Origin: Bacillus_BU sp051233475
GTDB taxonomy: Bacteria; Bacillota; Bacilli; Bacillales; Cytobacillaceae
Assembly (NCBI RefSeq): GCF_051233475.1
Contig: NZ_JBKFGH010000001.1
Span: forward strand, 28,499-92,498
DNA length: 64,000 nucleotides
Direction: 5' to 3'
Shown in pieces: positions 1 through 8,785 of the stretch. A program made the translations under genes and the position numbers. The notes beneath the pieces are model-generated. The model was not told the DNA's origin, did not search any database, and worked only from the letters and a program-made list of their open reading frames with translations. Positions within the stretch are counted from its first letter, which is position 1. Each line of letters opens with the position of its first letter.

Positions 1-13
1 AATAACGGCTGTA

Positions 14-1144
14 TTAATCATCCAAAAACACCTGCAATCTCTTTTTTACTTCGAATGGCTTCATTTTGGGTCTCCCAAGTTCTTTTTTTGAACCCGAAGC
101 AATTTTTAAATAAATGAAGGTAAGCTGTTGATCTCTCTGCCAATTTTTAATACTCTCGGCCAGTTCTTCGAGATTATGAGCATAAATAGAACGTGGGTAA
201 GCGCAGGCTGCCGCGATTTCGGAAAAATGGATATGGTTTGAAACGGTACGTTGTCCGCCAGTTGAATCATGTGAGTTATTATCAAGAAGTATATGGAGAA
301 GATTAGGCGGGGAGCAGACCCCGTTTGTTGCTAAATTGCCTAATCGCATCAGCAGTGCCCCATCGCCATCAATCGCAATGATTGATTTATCTGGTCTTGC
401 TAGAGCAAGCCCCAAGCCAAGTGAACTAACACAGCCCATTGAGCCAACCATGTATAAATTATTTCTTGAATCCTCCAGTTCATATAGCTCCCTGCCAGTT
501 TTCCCTGTGGTGGCAAGCTGAATAGTGGAAGGATTTTTTAAAGAATTGATGACAGCTAAGGCTTCGTATCTTGTTGGTAATTCATCATTACTGCTTTTAT
601 TTTGATGAATTCCGTTAAGTTTTTCTTCTTCTTTTTCCTGAAGGAGGGGTACTGTATCGAAGGTTCCTTTTTTAACGATAAAGAAATAGGATTCATTTAA
701 ATCGATACAGCGATTGGCCCGCTCTAATTGTCTCTTCGCCTCATTAACATCGCTTGAGAGATATTCCCATTTTAAATTCATAACGGTAAGCAATTCTGGA
801 GTGATTTGTCCCATTAACTCATGCTGGGGTTCATCTGGGAGTCCAGGTTCACCGCGGAGGCTGATAAAACCTAGAATCGGGATTTGAAAGGGATAAGTGA
901 GAGAAATTAATGGAGACGTAGCGTTGGTTAAACCCGAATTTTGCATTAATACAACTGATTTCTTCCCGCCTAACGAAACCCCGGCGGCGATTGCAATAGC
1001 CTCCCCTTCATTGGTAGCCATCACGTATTCACAATCATTTATCGTAAAGTTGATGAGATTTTTTAAATAGGAACAAGGAACTCCACAGAAAAAATTAAAA
1101 CCAAGTCTTTTTAACTCAGCTCCAAAATTAGCTGTATTGATCAT
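14..1144 (-). CDS. aepY: Phosphonopyruvate decarboxylase
   Basis: This TPP-dependent enzyme would convert 3-phosphonopyruvate to phosphonoacetaldehyde, the step that makes phosphonate synthesis from PEP irreversible. The 376-residue length is normal for the family. The N-terminal PYR-like half carries the cofactor glutamate motif NEGEA (residues 45-49). The C-terminal half carries the TPP/Mg motif GDGALLMRLGN (260-270). The ATG overlaps the stop codon of the PEP mutase gene by 4 bases (ATGA), so the two are translationally coupled and act in sequence. The stop lies 14 bases from the window edge, so the operon probably continues to the left; a PhnW-type aminotransferase would be the usual next gene, but it is not visible. 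Sulfopyruvate decarboxylase is a related family, but the adjacent PEP mutase argues for phosphonopyruvate. Confidence 0.93.
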   Translation of the reverse strand: MINTANFGAELKRLGFNFFCGVPCSYLKNLINFTINDCEYVMATNEGEAIAIAAGVSLGGKKSVVLMQNSGLTNATSPLISLTYPFQIPILGFISLRGEPGLPDEPQHELMGQITPELLTVMNLKWEYLSSDVNEAKRQLERANRCIDLNESYFFIVKKGTFDTVPLLQEKEEEKLNGIHQNKSSNDELPTRYEALAVINSLKNPSTIQLATTGKTGRELYELEDSRNNLYMVGSMGCVSSLGLGLALARPDKSIIAIDGDGALLMRLGNLATNGVCSPPNLLHILLDNNSHDSTGGQRTVSNHIHFSEIAAACAYPRSIYAHNLEELAESIKNWQRDQQLTFIYLKIASGSKKELGRPKMKPFEVKKRLQVFLDD

Positions 1145-2661
1145 GTTGTATCACCAGAACTTTGAATTTTTGTATAGGAGTCAAGATCAAGCCAAGAGCC
1201 TTTCATATACTTAACCGCGATAGGGTGCAGCGTATGAAGATAATTGAACAAGTCGCCTAATGTAAGTTCGTTAAAATCCTTTCTGTTTGCGAGCTTATCC
1301 AATGCTTCTCGCAATACAGCAGCTCCTTTTCCGGATACTTTCCATACACCGATAAATTCGCCATGTGAGGTATGATTTTTTAATTCGTGCGTCATTTGAA
1401 CAAAATCTACCGTTGCTGAATAAAGATTTTTAGAGTAAGGTACCTGTGCAGTTACATAGTTTCTCCCTATCGTGTGATCGTCAAAGTCAGGATCAACCAT
1501 GATCGTAATATCATTTGTATCCTCGATCACTTCTTTAACGACATGGGGCTTATAAATGATTTCCCCGTAGCTGATGAGTGTATTCTCATTTATTTTGTCA
1601 CGGACTGTAAAGAGCGCACTCAGTTCTCCCCCATTCGTTTTACAATCACAAAGCTGTTCCTCTGCATCTAAACAGCCAATCTTCATGATATCGCTTATAC
1701 CAGCCGTTTTTAATTGATTCATTTGCTCGGGTAGAAGAGGCTGAGCACCTGATTGCCTTACAAGAATAATAGAATTCCAATTATTTTTGGATCGATTTAA
1801 ATAGATTTTTTCGGCACGGGTAAGCTCCTCCGCACCTTGGAGGCGGAATACCTCCTCTAACGGAGTTACATGATTTTCAATATTGATTAAGCTTTCTTCT
1901 TTAAAAATTTGGTTAGTCGTTTCCTTAATAGCCTTAATCGATGCACGAAGATTATGATTAGCCCAAATGCACAGCCCAATCCCCAATTCACGAAAACGCT
2001 GGGTTGGAACCGAATAGTATTTCGTTGGCACAATGACAACCGGCAGCCTGCCGGCCCACTCCTTGATGAACGCTTCAATTTCGGAAATATCCGAGCGTTT
2101 GCTGTGCATGAGGATCGCGTCTGTTCCAGCTTGGCGGTAAGCCTCAGCTCTTTTCATCGCTTCCCCAAGCCCCCACCCGGCTATAAAGGCCTCGACCCTG
2201 GAAACAACCATAAAATCTTCATCGGTTTGACTGTCCTTCATTGCTTTAATCTTTCCACAAAACTCATCGATATCAGCTAATGGCTGTGCTTCACCCTTAA
2301 TAAAGGAATTAGTCTTCGGAAAAATCTTATCTTCAATACAAACACCGCCAATTTGGCGTTGTTCTAGTTTTTTCACTAATCTTCTTGCGTTATTAAAGTT
2401 ACCGTACCCCGTATCTCCGTCAAGAAGAATCGGAATCGATGTGGCATCACTCATAAACTCTAACACTTCCAATACCTGTGTCCAGGAGGCTTCGTTATTA
2501 TCACGTACACCCATTGCTGCTGAAATAGATAAACCACTTCCCCAAATCCCTTTGAAGCCGGCCTCCTCTACAATTTTTGCGGACAAAGCATTATGTGCCT
2601 CCATGATGAATTCTAGAGGTGAACTTGTAATCAAGTTTCTAAGTTGAGTTGTTTTCTTCAT
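1141..2661 (-). CDS. aepX: Phosphoenolpyruvate phosphomutase with degenerate nucleotidyltransferase-like C-terminus
   Basis: PEP mutase rearranges PEP to phosphonopyruvate, forming the C-P bond. Residues 1-290 are a PepM/isocitrate-lyase-type barrel with metal-site DGDTGYG (81-87) and the mutase signature EDKIFPKTNS (110-119). That signature separates true mutases from the related lyases. Residues 290-506 line up with the nucleotidyltransferase domain that is fused to some PEP mutases. The usual glycine-rich start of that domain (G-x-G-x-R-x-x-P) is missing here (ILVRQSGAQPLL instead), so the second domain is probably not an active cytidylyltransferase. An AAGGAGAG ribosome binding site lies 6 bases before the ATG. 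The gene overlaps the decarboxylase downstream and follows a Mur-type ligase. Confidence 0.93.
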   Translation of the reverse strand: MKKTTQLRNLITSSPLEFIMEAHNALSAKIVEEAGFKGIWGSGLSISAAMGVRDNNEASWTQVLEVLEFMSDATSIPILLDGDTGYGNFNNARRLVKKLEQRQIGGVCIEDKIFPKTNSFIKGEAQPLADIDEFCGKIKAMKDSQTDEDFMVVSRVEAFIAGWGLGEAMKRAEAYRQAGTDAILMHSKRSDISEIEAFIKEWAGRLPVVIVPTKYYSVPTQRFRELGIGLCIWANHNLRASIKAIKETTNQIFKEESLINIENHVTPLEEVFRLQGAEELTRAEKIYLNRSKNNWNSIILVRQSGAQPLLPEQMNQLKTAGISDIMKIGCLDAEEQLCDCKTNGGELSALFTVRDKINENTLISYGEIIYKPHVVKEVIEDTNDITIMVDPDFDDHTIGRNYVTAQVPYSKNLYSATVDFVQMTHELKNHTSHGEFIGVWKVSGKGAAVLREALDKLANRKDFNELTLGDLFNYLHTLHPIAVKYMKGSWLDLDSYTKIQSSGDTT

Positions 2662-2686
2662 GGTATACTCTCCTTGCTTTCACTTT

Positions 2687-4099
2687 TCATCTGCTTGGGA
2701 TAAGTTTATTTCTAAGCTCTTTAAAGCTCGTTTGTTTCATCACTCGATGAGTTACCTTGAGCAGTATGGTTGTTTCCTTGCTTAAGTGAGGCTGCAACAC
2801 GTTAAATACTTCATCACCCGTTTCGCAAAAGTGAACCTTTTCAGGAGCCATCCCATACTTTAAAGCCGCTTCCCCAATTACTCGCGCTTTTTCCCCTACG
2901 ATAATAAGAAGATCCACGTCTGAATCAACAGCTGCCTTCCCCATTTCACTGTATTGTTCATTAGCATAGGTGCCCTTTCCAAGCTGAGGCATATAGCCAA
3001 GAAGCGCAATTGACTTTTTATCTTTCGTCACACTCTTCAATACTTGGAGCGCGGAAGTCATGGACAGCGGTGAATTGTTCCACGAATCATCAATAATAGT
3101 ACAGCCATTGCTTCCTTCCATAAATTCAAGATGTGATTTTACCTGCTCAAAGGTTGCCAGCCGATGGAGAGCGCTATCAATCTCAATCCCAACATAGGAT
3201 ACTGCCGCGATTGCGGCAAGAGCATTGTATATGTTGTGTTCACCATAACCAGGTACAAAGCCATTATAAAGATTTCCTTCATGCCAAAATGTAAAGTCCA
3301 TCCCACCGAAGCCGTATTCCACATTGTCAATTCGATAGTGGGATTGTTCACTTTTTCCAATATAGACGACATTTTTATAAGGAGTTGGATCGATCACCCG
3401 TTTGATATTTTCATCGTCTGCATTCAAAATTAAAATTCCATTAAGGGGATCTAATCCCTCAACAATCTCTCCCTTTGCCTTCATATAAATCTCTGGCGTT
3501 TCGCAATCAGTTAAATGATAGACATCAATATTTAATAAAATTCTAATTTGGGGCTTAAAGCACCGGCATGCAACTCGTAAATATCCCGGATAAGCTACCG
3601 GCATTTCAAATACTGCTACTTCAGTGTTATCATCAATCCCAGTTAAATACCTTAAATTTACCGACATGGAATTCATGCTCATCCACGTTGCTTTTACGAC
3701 AAAATCCTGTTTTAACATTTGCTTTATCATTTCTTTCGTCGTTGTCTTGCCACATGTCCCCGTTACACCAATGATGGGGATGTCAAAGAGTCCGCGATAA
3801 AATTCGATAAATTTCCAATATGCATCCTCTAAATGATCAGTCTCAATTAAAATGACTTCATCTCCAAGATCTGTACAAAGCTGTGGTTTATCCGTAATAA
3901 TCACAACATCTTCATTATATTTCCAGTACTTACCCCTAATCCGTTCAGAATCCATATGAAACAACAATGTATGATCTTCGATATCTTTTTTTGAATAATC
4001 GATAACATGCTCAATAAGTAAATTCCTTTTTCCAGAGCCCTGAACGATACGATAATCGCCAATTTGCGCCAGAATATCATTTAGTCTTAAACTTTTCAC
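2687..4099 (-). CDS. MurF-like Mur ligase family protein
   Basis: An ATP-dependent ligase of the Mur family, which activates a carboxylate as acyl phosphate and joins it to an amino group. The P-loop GVTGTCGKTTT spans residues 111-121. The later motif DDSWNNSPLSM corresponds to the DSYNANPxSM motif of MurF. The N-terminal domain (about 1-105) is MurF-sized but diverged. It is probably not the housekeeping MurF: it sits between an amidoligase/ATP-grasp gene and PEP mutase with gaps of only 21-25 bases, and no cell-wall genes are near. A role in adding an amino acid or dipeptide to a phosphonate-containing compound is an inference from this position. The start is GTG with an AGGTGA ribosome binding site. 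Confidence 0.85.
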   Translation of the reverse strand: MKSLRLNDILAQIGDYRIVQGSGKRNLLIEHVIDYSKKDIEDHTLLFHMDSERIRGKYWKYNEDVVIITDKPQLCTDLGDEVILIETDHLEDAYWKFIEFYRGLFDIPIIGVTGTCGKTTTKEMIKQMLKQDFVVKATWMSMNSMSVNLRYLTGIDDNTEVAVFEMPVAYPGYLRVACRCFKPQIRILLNIDVYHLTDCETPEIYMKAKGEIVEGLDPLNGILILNADDENIKRVIDPTPYKNVVYIGKSEQSHYRIDNVEYGFGGMDFTFWHEGNLYNGFVPGYGEHNIYNALAAIAAVSYVGIEIDSALHRLATFEQVKSHLEFMEGSNGCTIIDDSWNNSPLSMTSALQVLKSVTKDKKSIALLGYMPQLGKGTYANEQYSEMGKAAVDSDVDLLIIVGEKARVIGEAALKYGMAPEKVHFCETGDEVFNVLQPHLSKETTILLKVTHRVMKQTSFKELRNKLIPSR

Positions 4100-4120
4100 C
4101 TAGTAGTCACCTCACAAGAT

Positions 4121-6736
4121 TTATATCTTGAAATCCTCACCCTGATACCCTGCAAGAGATGCGGCATAATTTAAAAGACGAATTCCAGCCAAATTTCGGA
4201 GTTGATAAGCTCTTATCTGTGAAAAAAGGTTGTCAGGCTTTGAGTTCACCTCTAGCAATTTAATGGAATTGTATTCGTCAATACATAGATCAACTGCCAT
4301 TTCTCCAAATGTCCCCACCTTATTCTCCACTGTTGTCACGATACTTCGAGCAATCTTTCCTAATTGCTGCATGATTGAACGACGTTCCGTCGGGTCAACA
4401 TACAAATGCTTTAACACCTTGCTTATACGCATGTTTACCTCTGTTTCATCAGTCATTACATCCTCATCGGTTAATCGAGTGACCATGCCTGTTCTAAACC
4501 ACTTATGCTGGCCATTTTTTTGCATATAGACCCTGATTTCCAAATTCTTCCCATTGTATTGCTTTCGTCTTATCCCTTCCTGAATAAGGTAAAGATATTC
4601 CTTCATTAGTGGTGTAAGTAATGCAAACACTTCTTCTAAACTATGAAGATGCTGCACCTTTTTTTCACTGATATTGAACCAAAAGATTCCCGTAGGTCTT
4701 CGAATGATTCGGATAACGCCGTTGCTCATTGCTCCGACAACTGGTTTAAGGAATATCTCACCGTAGTGATTGAGCATATTGGTTAGATCAGATGTGTGAT
4801 TAAGAAGGCAGGAATCTGGTAGAACTTCCTCATGATCTTGAACAAGAAGCTTATGGGTCTCCCATTTGTTACCTGTTAGGATCGATAATTTCGTTGGATT
4901 AATAAACGGGATTTTGTAAACGGACTGAAGCTTGGTTCGGACTTCATCAATTAATGGATTTTTTTTTGTAGAAAATAGGCGGTCGTATATGACTGCTGGA
5001 AATGGGAAGATTCCGTCCCCTGAAATCGTTGTTCCCTTAATAATTTGTTGATCCCAATTAATATCCTGCGGTTCAAATACATAGACAAGCATTTGCTTTT
5101 CCGCAGCAAGTCGTTCAATGTGCTGAAAATAAGTGGTTTGTCTATCAAATGGTCGGACAGCGAGAATGCCTATTATCGGTCCCAGTGAAAGTACACCATT
5201 ATCAGATGAAATTTTGGGATTCCACTCTCTAGGTAAAGATAATTTTTCACGTAAAGATTTCGAAAGTTGGACCATGTTTGAATTTCGAAACGAAAATGGG
5301 TAGGGCCGGATTGTTGCTTGGGTGATGCGGTTTCCAGCTCGAATGTAGGTGGGTACTCCTTCAATTAAGTCGTATTTCAATCTGGTTTTTTTCGGGATTT
5401 GGATAACCAGTCCTTGATCAAATGTTTGCTTTGATACAGTTAGGCCCCAGTGCAGGCGAATGTCACTAGATTCAGAATGTGGAAACCCCGTTTCGATTGC
5501 CTCAAACAGATATGATAGTTCCCTTTCATATTGCGGATAGGTTACAGTATTGATTAATTTCTTTTTAATTTCTGGCCATAGTTGTTTAAGATTTACTTGG
5601 TTTCCTCGGTAATAAGCACGTTGGATAAGTGGATCAAATAAAAAGTGGCTAGTTAATTCATGATGATGTATTGCAACTAAATGGGCTAAGCATAAAAGCC
5701 CTAATGACAAATGTGGATCAATAATCCAAGAACTTAACGAAATATACTCAAACCCATAAGGCTTTATCCGGAAGCGTCCTAAGCCGCCATGGTTTGTTCT
5801 CCTTCTAAGTTTGGCCGTTATCGGGTTTTCGATCATTGCAAAGGGAATGGCTAGAAATTGGTCAAGAGCTCGAAGTAAGGACAAAGACACCGGCAATCCA
5901 AAATGGATATGACCGCCGCACTGATAGCCGGAAAAGGGCATGCTTCCAGCTCTAAATTGAACATTTTCATATGGAACCATATCAGAAGCTTGACTCATCA
6001 ATTCTTTTATATGATTAAAGAGGTCATGAGGAGTTTCTGCTTTTTCAGGTCTTATTTCCACTAAGGCAAAGTCATCGCTATCTTGTTCAATTCTTCGCTC
6101 ATCACACCCCACTTCACCGCCTATCGGAAAAAAAGTGGATGATGGCAATAGCTCATTATCGCAGCTTAACATAAACTCAATATCTGCCCCGATTGTAAAA
6201 GTAAGCTCGGGTTTGCTAACGGGTTCTACATAAGGGGAATGAGGAGGATTAATGTCAGTGACAATAATAGATTCATTTTCCAAGATGCCTACTTTTACAA
6301 AGCCATTGTTTAAACCGGTAACATAAAGAGCACGAATCGCAACACTCAACCATTCTTGTGAAAAGCTGCTCGGATCTGCTTCAACCCAATCCCAGCCAAA
6401 GGCTTTTGTTCGAATCGGTACCTCATTAAAAACAACCTGTTGACCGACTGCGACTTGGATGCTTTTTAACGATAACCCGTCGATTTTTAACATGTATTCC
6501 GTTTCAATTGCATACATTTTTGTAAAAAAATCAGATGAATCCGTTAGTGCCTGCTCTTTTGTATGAATAATCGTTAAGTCGTTCCCATTATGATGTCCGA
6601 ACTTTCTGCCGATAATCGGGTACTTACACGTTTTCGGGTCAACCAATTCATAGGTGGGTACATTATTCAAATGCAGAATTTGATGCATTTGTTCTTTATC
6701 TGAAACCATACAGAATCGCTTTCCCGTCAATTCCAT
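4121..6736 (-). CDS. Multidomain ATP-grasp / amidoligase / YheC-YheD ATP-grasp protein
   Basis: An 871-residue protein with three recognisable parts. About 1-180 resembles the C-terminal half of an ATP-grasp ligase, ending in TDINPPHSP. About 185-430 matches the putative amidoligase family (glutamine-synthetase-like fold): it starts GADIEF, continues through VGCDERRIEQ and VEIRPEKAETP, and has a CGGHIHFG motif. About 530-871 is an ATP-grasp domain of the YheC/YheD spore-coat type, with the metal-site stretch GEMAVDLCID and LLEVNSKPDN near the end. Proteins with this arrangement have been proposed from comparative genomics to form amide bonds in unknown peptide metabolites. The ATG at 6736 has GGAGG 8 bases upstream, which is better than the in-frame TTG at 6751. 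First gene of the leftward phosphonate operon. Confidence 0.85.
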   Translation of the reverse strand: MELTGKRFCMVSDKEQMHQILHLNNVPTYELVDPKTCKYPIIGRKFGHHNGNDLTIIHTKEQALTDSSDFFTKMYAIETEYMLKIDGLSLKSIQVAVGQQVVFNEVPIRTKAFGWDWVEADPSSFSQEWLSVAIRALYVTGLNNGFVKVGILENESIIVTDINPPHSPYVEPVSKPELTFTIGADIEFMLSCDNELLPSSTFFPIGGEVGCDERRIEQDSDDFALVEIRPEKAETPHDLFNHIKELMSQASDMVPYENVQFRAGSMPFSGYQCGGHIHFGLPVSLSLLRALDQFLAIPFAMIENPITAKLRRRTNHGGLGRFRIKPYGFEYISLSSWIIDPHLSLGLLCLAHLVAIHHHELTSHFLFDPLIQRAYYRGNQVNLKQLWPEIKKKLINTVTYPQYERELSYLFEAIETGFPHSESSDIRLHWGLTVSKQTFDQGLVIQIPKKTRLKYDLIEGVPTYIRAGNRITQATIRPYPFSFRNSNMVQLSKSLREKLSLPREWNPKISSDNGVLSLGPIIGILAVRPFDRQTTYFQHIERLAAEKQMLVYVFEPQDINWDQQIIKGTTISGDGIFPFPAVIYDRLFSTKKNPLIDEVRTKLQSVYKIPFINPTKLSILTGNKWETHKLLVQDHEEVLPDSCLLNHTSDLTNMLNHYGEIFLKPVVGAMSNGVIRIIRRPTGIFWFNISEKKVQHLHSLEEVFALLTPLMKEYLYLIQEGIRRKQYNGKNLEIRVYMQKNGQHKWFRTGMVTRLTDEDVMTDETEVNMRISKVLKHLYVDPTERRSIMQQLGKIARSIVTTVENKVGTFGEMAVDLCIDEYNSIKLLEVNSKPDNLFSQIRAYQLRNLAGIRLLNYAASLAGYQGEDFKI

Positions 6737-6947
6737 ATGTAAAACCTCCAATTTTTAGAAAATCATTCACAACTAATTTTCTAGTTTTTTCAAAATAAAG
6801 CCGGTTAATTCTTAATATATTATCGAAGCGGTAAGATGTTTCTTGCAAATTAAGAACGGAAAAAATAAAAATGGTATGATCCTTTGTACTAGAAAACATC
6901 TGCTAAACAAAACCTGATTATCATTGGAGAAAGCGGAGGCAAATACT

Positions 6948-7628
6948 ATGACAGTACCATATATAAAACAAAAATATTTGAAATTCCATAAAGGCAAAGG
7001 GTTCATTTGCGGTCATGTCGATGCGTTACATGCAACCCCGCCTGCTGCTGATAAATTTACTGATAAAATCGTAGAAAAGCTTATCATTGAAATCGGATGT
7101 GCCGGGATCATTAGTACGGTATCAAGACTAGAATGTGATTTGAATCGGAGTCCAAATGGTATAAATAATGCTGGGATATATGAGTATCGGCAGGCAATAA
7201 AGGAGATCCTACATTTCTTGCATATTGTCGATCCTGTGCAGCAAAGGCTAACAACCCCATACTTACATCTTTCCTTTCATGGAATGAAGGATACGAATTA
7301 TGGGCCGTATGCTATTGAGATTGGAACACAACGTGGTAAATCATGTTCCGGAGAAGTTCTGCAGTGGTTTAAGAAAGCTCTATTAGAATCCATTCAAGGT
7401 ATTTCCCCAGAAATAACGATTGTGTTCGACAAGAAGTTCAAAGGGAATGAATCGATCATTGCTCATCGGCACGGTGATATTGATGGTTATTTAGGCTACG
7501 GACACCACTTTCACACATTTCAAATTGAATTGTCCAGGACGATTCGAAAAAAATATTTAACTAAAATCACTCGAATATTTGCAAAGATAATGAATGACTT
7601 TCAAACAGAGTTCGTGGCAAAACAATAG
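6948..7628 (+). CDS. N-formylglutamate amidohydrolase-like protein
   Basis: A 226-residue protein resembling the N-formylglutamate amidohydrolase family. Visible family features are HVDALHATPP near the N-terminus (metal-ligand region), ECDLNR (the D-x-NR motif), LHLSFHGMKD, an IEIGTQRG stretch, and a C-terminal FQIELSRTIR that matches the conserved QIE-sr end. These enzymes are Zn-dependent deacylases of N-acyl amino acids. The gene is transcribed divergently from the ATP-grasp/amidoligase operon. It could trim an acyl or amide group from that pathway's intermediate, but this is only a guess from position, since no histidine-degradation genes are near. ATG 6948 has GGAGG 8 bases upstream, and the earlier in-frame TTG at 6924 has no such site. 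Confidence 0.72.
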   Translation: MTVPYIKQKYLKFHKGKGFICGHVDALHATPPAADKFTDKIVEKLIIEIGCAGIISTVSRLECDLNRSPNGINNAGIYEYRQAIKEILHFLHIVDPVQQRLTTPYLHLSFHGMKDTNYGPYAIEIGTQRGKSCSGEVLQWFKKALLESIQGISPEITIVFDKKFKGNESIIAHRHGDIDGYLGYGHHFHTFQIELSRTIRKKYLTKITRIFAKIMNDFQTEFVAKQ

Positions 7629-7658
7629 CCATTCCTTGTGAATTAAACTCTCTACTAA

Positions 7659-8537
7659 TCAAGCTTTTTCTTCGAATAGCTCCTGTACATATTTGGGTAA
7701 CGAAAAGGATGCTAAAAAAATCTCTGGAGTGATGTATTTGGTATCCTGATGTTGTAATTTGCTAAGATCCGCTTGAAGTGGATCGTATTTCTTTGATGCT
7801 AAAGTAAAACTCCACATTCCACACGGAAAAAGAGGAATGAACACTAGATAAGTGCGACAGACTGGAAATAGGGGTCGCAAATTGTTAACAGTTCTTCTTA
7901 AGATGGATTGATTATAAAATGGTGAACCTGATTGAAAGACAACGATTCCATCATCTGAAAGTGCGTCAAAAACATATTGGTAGAATTCCTGATTGAACAA
8001 CTTCTTTCCTGGTCCAACGGGATCTGGTCGATCAATCATGAGCACATCATAACTTCCTTTCTGCTCTTTAATCCAATCAAACCCATCACGATGAATCATT
8101 GTTAATCTTTGATCCTTTCCATCAGCGGGCGTCAGCCATTCTCTACATAATTCGGTAACCCGCTCATCAATCTCCACCACATCGATTTGTTCAATTCCCT
8201 CGTACTTCATAGCCTCGCGTGCATGACCACAATCACCACCCCCGATCATTGCTACCTTTTTCGGATTTGGATGGGTCACAATCGGAATATGACTGATCAT
8301 TTCATTATAAATAAATCCATCATATGTCGATACTTGCGGGGTTCCATCCAATACTAGCATTCTTCCAAATGCAACTGTGTCGACAATGCTAATCTGCTGA
8401 AAAGGTGATTGCTCATAATGCAATAAAGCATTCACTTTATAATTTACTTTTAATTTTGCGTTACTCACATAATTTGAGATCCATAAAACACCATTGTCAT
8501 CTTTTCTGAAACCTGAAAGAGGCTTCCTTTGACTCAT
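7659..8537 (-). CDS. Spermidine synthase-like aminopropyltransferase
   Basis: A 292-residue SpeE-family protein with an N-terminal beta domain and a Rossmann methyltransferase-like fold. Recognisable motifs are GGGDCGHAREAMKY (family norm GGGDGG-x-LRE), DVVEIDE for ribose binding, and DRPDPVGP (norm DSTDPVGP), which keeps the catalytic aspartate. The second glycine of GGGDGG is replaced by cysteine and the residue after the catalytic Asp is Arg, so the substrate may differ from putrescine. No speA, speB or agmatinase gene lies beside it, unlike the usual polyamine operon. An AAAAGGAG site lies 9 bases upstream of ATG 8537; the in-frame ATG at 8561 overlaps that site. It faces away from the LysR gene and converges on the amidohydrolase-like gene. 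Confidence 0.8.
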   Translation of the reverse strand: MSQRKPLSGFRKDDNGVLWISNYVSNAKLKVNYKVNALLHYEQSPFQQISIVDTVAFGRMLVLDGTPQVSTYDGFIYNEMISHIPIVTHPNPKKVAMIGGGDCGHAREAMKYEGIEQIDVVEIDERVTELCREWLTPADGKDQRLTMIHRDGFDWIKEQKGSYDVLMIDRPDPVGPGKKLFNQEFYQYVFDALSDDGIVVFQSGSPFYNQSILRRTVNNLRPLFPVCRTYLVFIPLFPCGMWSFTLASKKYDPLQADLSKLQHQDTKYITPEIFLASFSLPKYVQELFEEKA

Positions 8538-8750
8538 CCGAATCAACTCCTTTTTCAACATCTTAATACTTACAGAGTTTTTTACTATGCCTATATCCTA
8601 TTCATAGAGGTGAAGCTGGGTTCTTAATCTAGTTAGAATCCATCAATTTTACAAAAGTCCACTTCCATACGTTTGTAAAAAAAGTTATCGATTATTAAAA
8701 AATAATGATATTCTTAAAAAGACAAATCGATTCATTTTATCTATTCATAT

Positions 8751-8769
8751 TTATCGAATGTTTCGATAA
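8751..8769. promoter_or_regulatory. LysR-type operator candidate
   Basis: A perfect inverted repeat TTATCGAA-TGT-TTCGATAA ends 16 bases before the LysR start codon. It has the T-N11-A form expected for LysR regulators. The inner 17 bases (TATCG-N7-CGATA) recur at 18502-18518 upstream of the PhnD-like gene, which suggests one regulator serves both. Confidence 0.55.
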
Positions 8770-8785
8770 GTAAAGGGGCATAAAC

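Noticed and set aside
2687..4099. Housekeeping MurF
   Set aside because: Divergent N-terminus and a location inside the phosphonate operon with no ddl or other cell-wall gene nearby.
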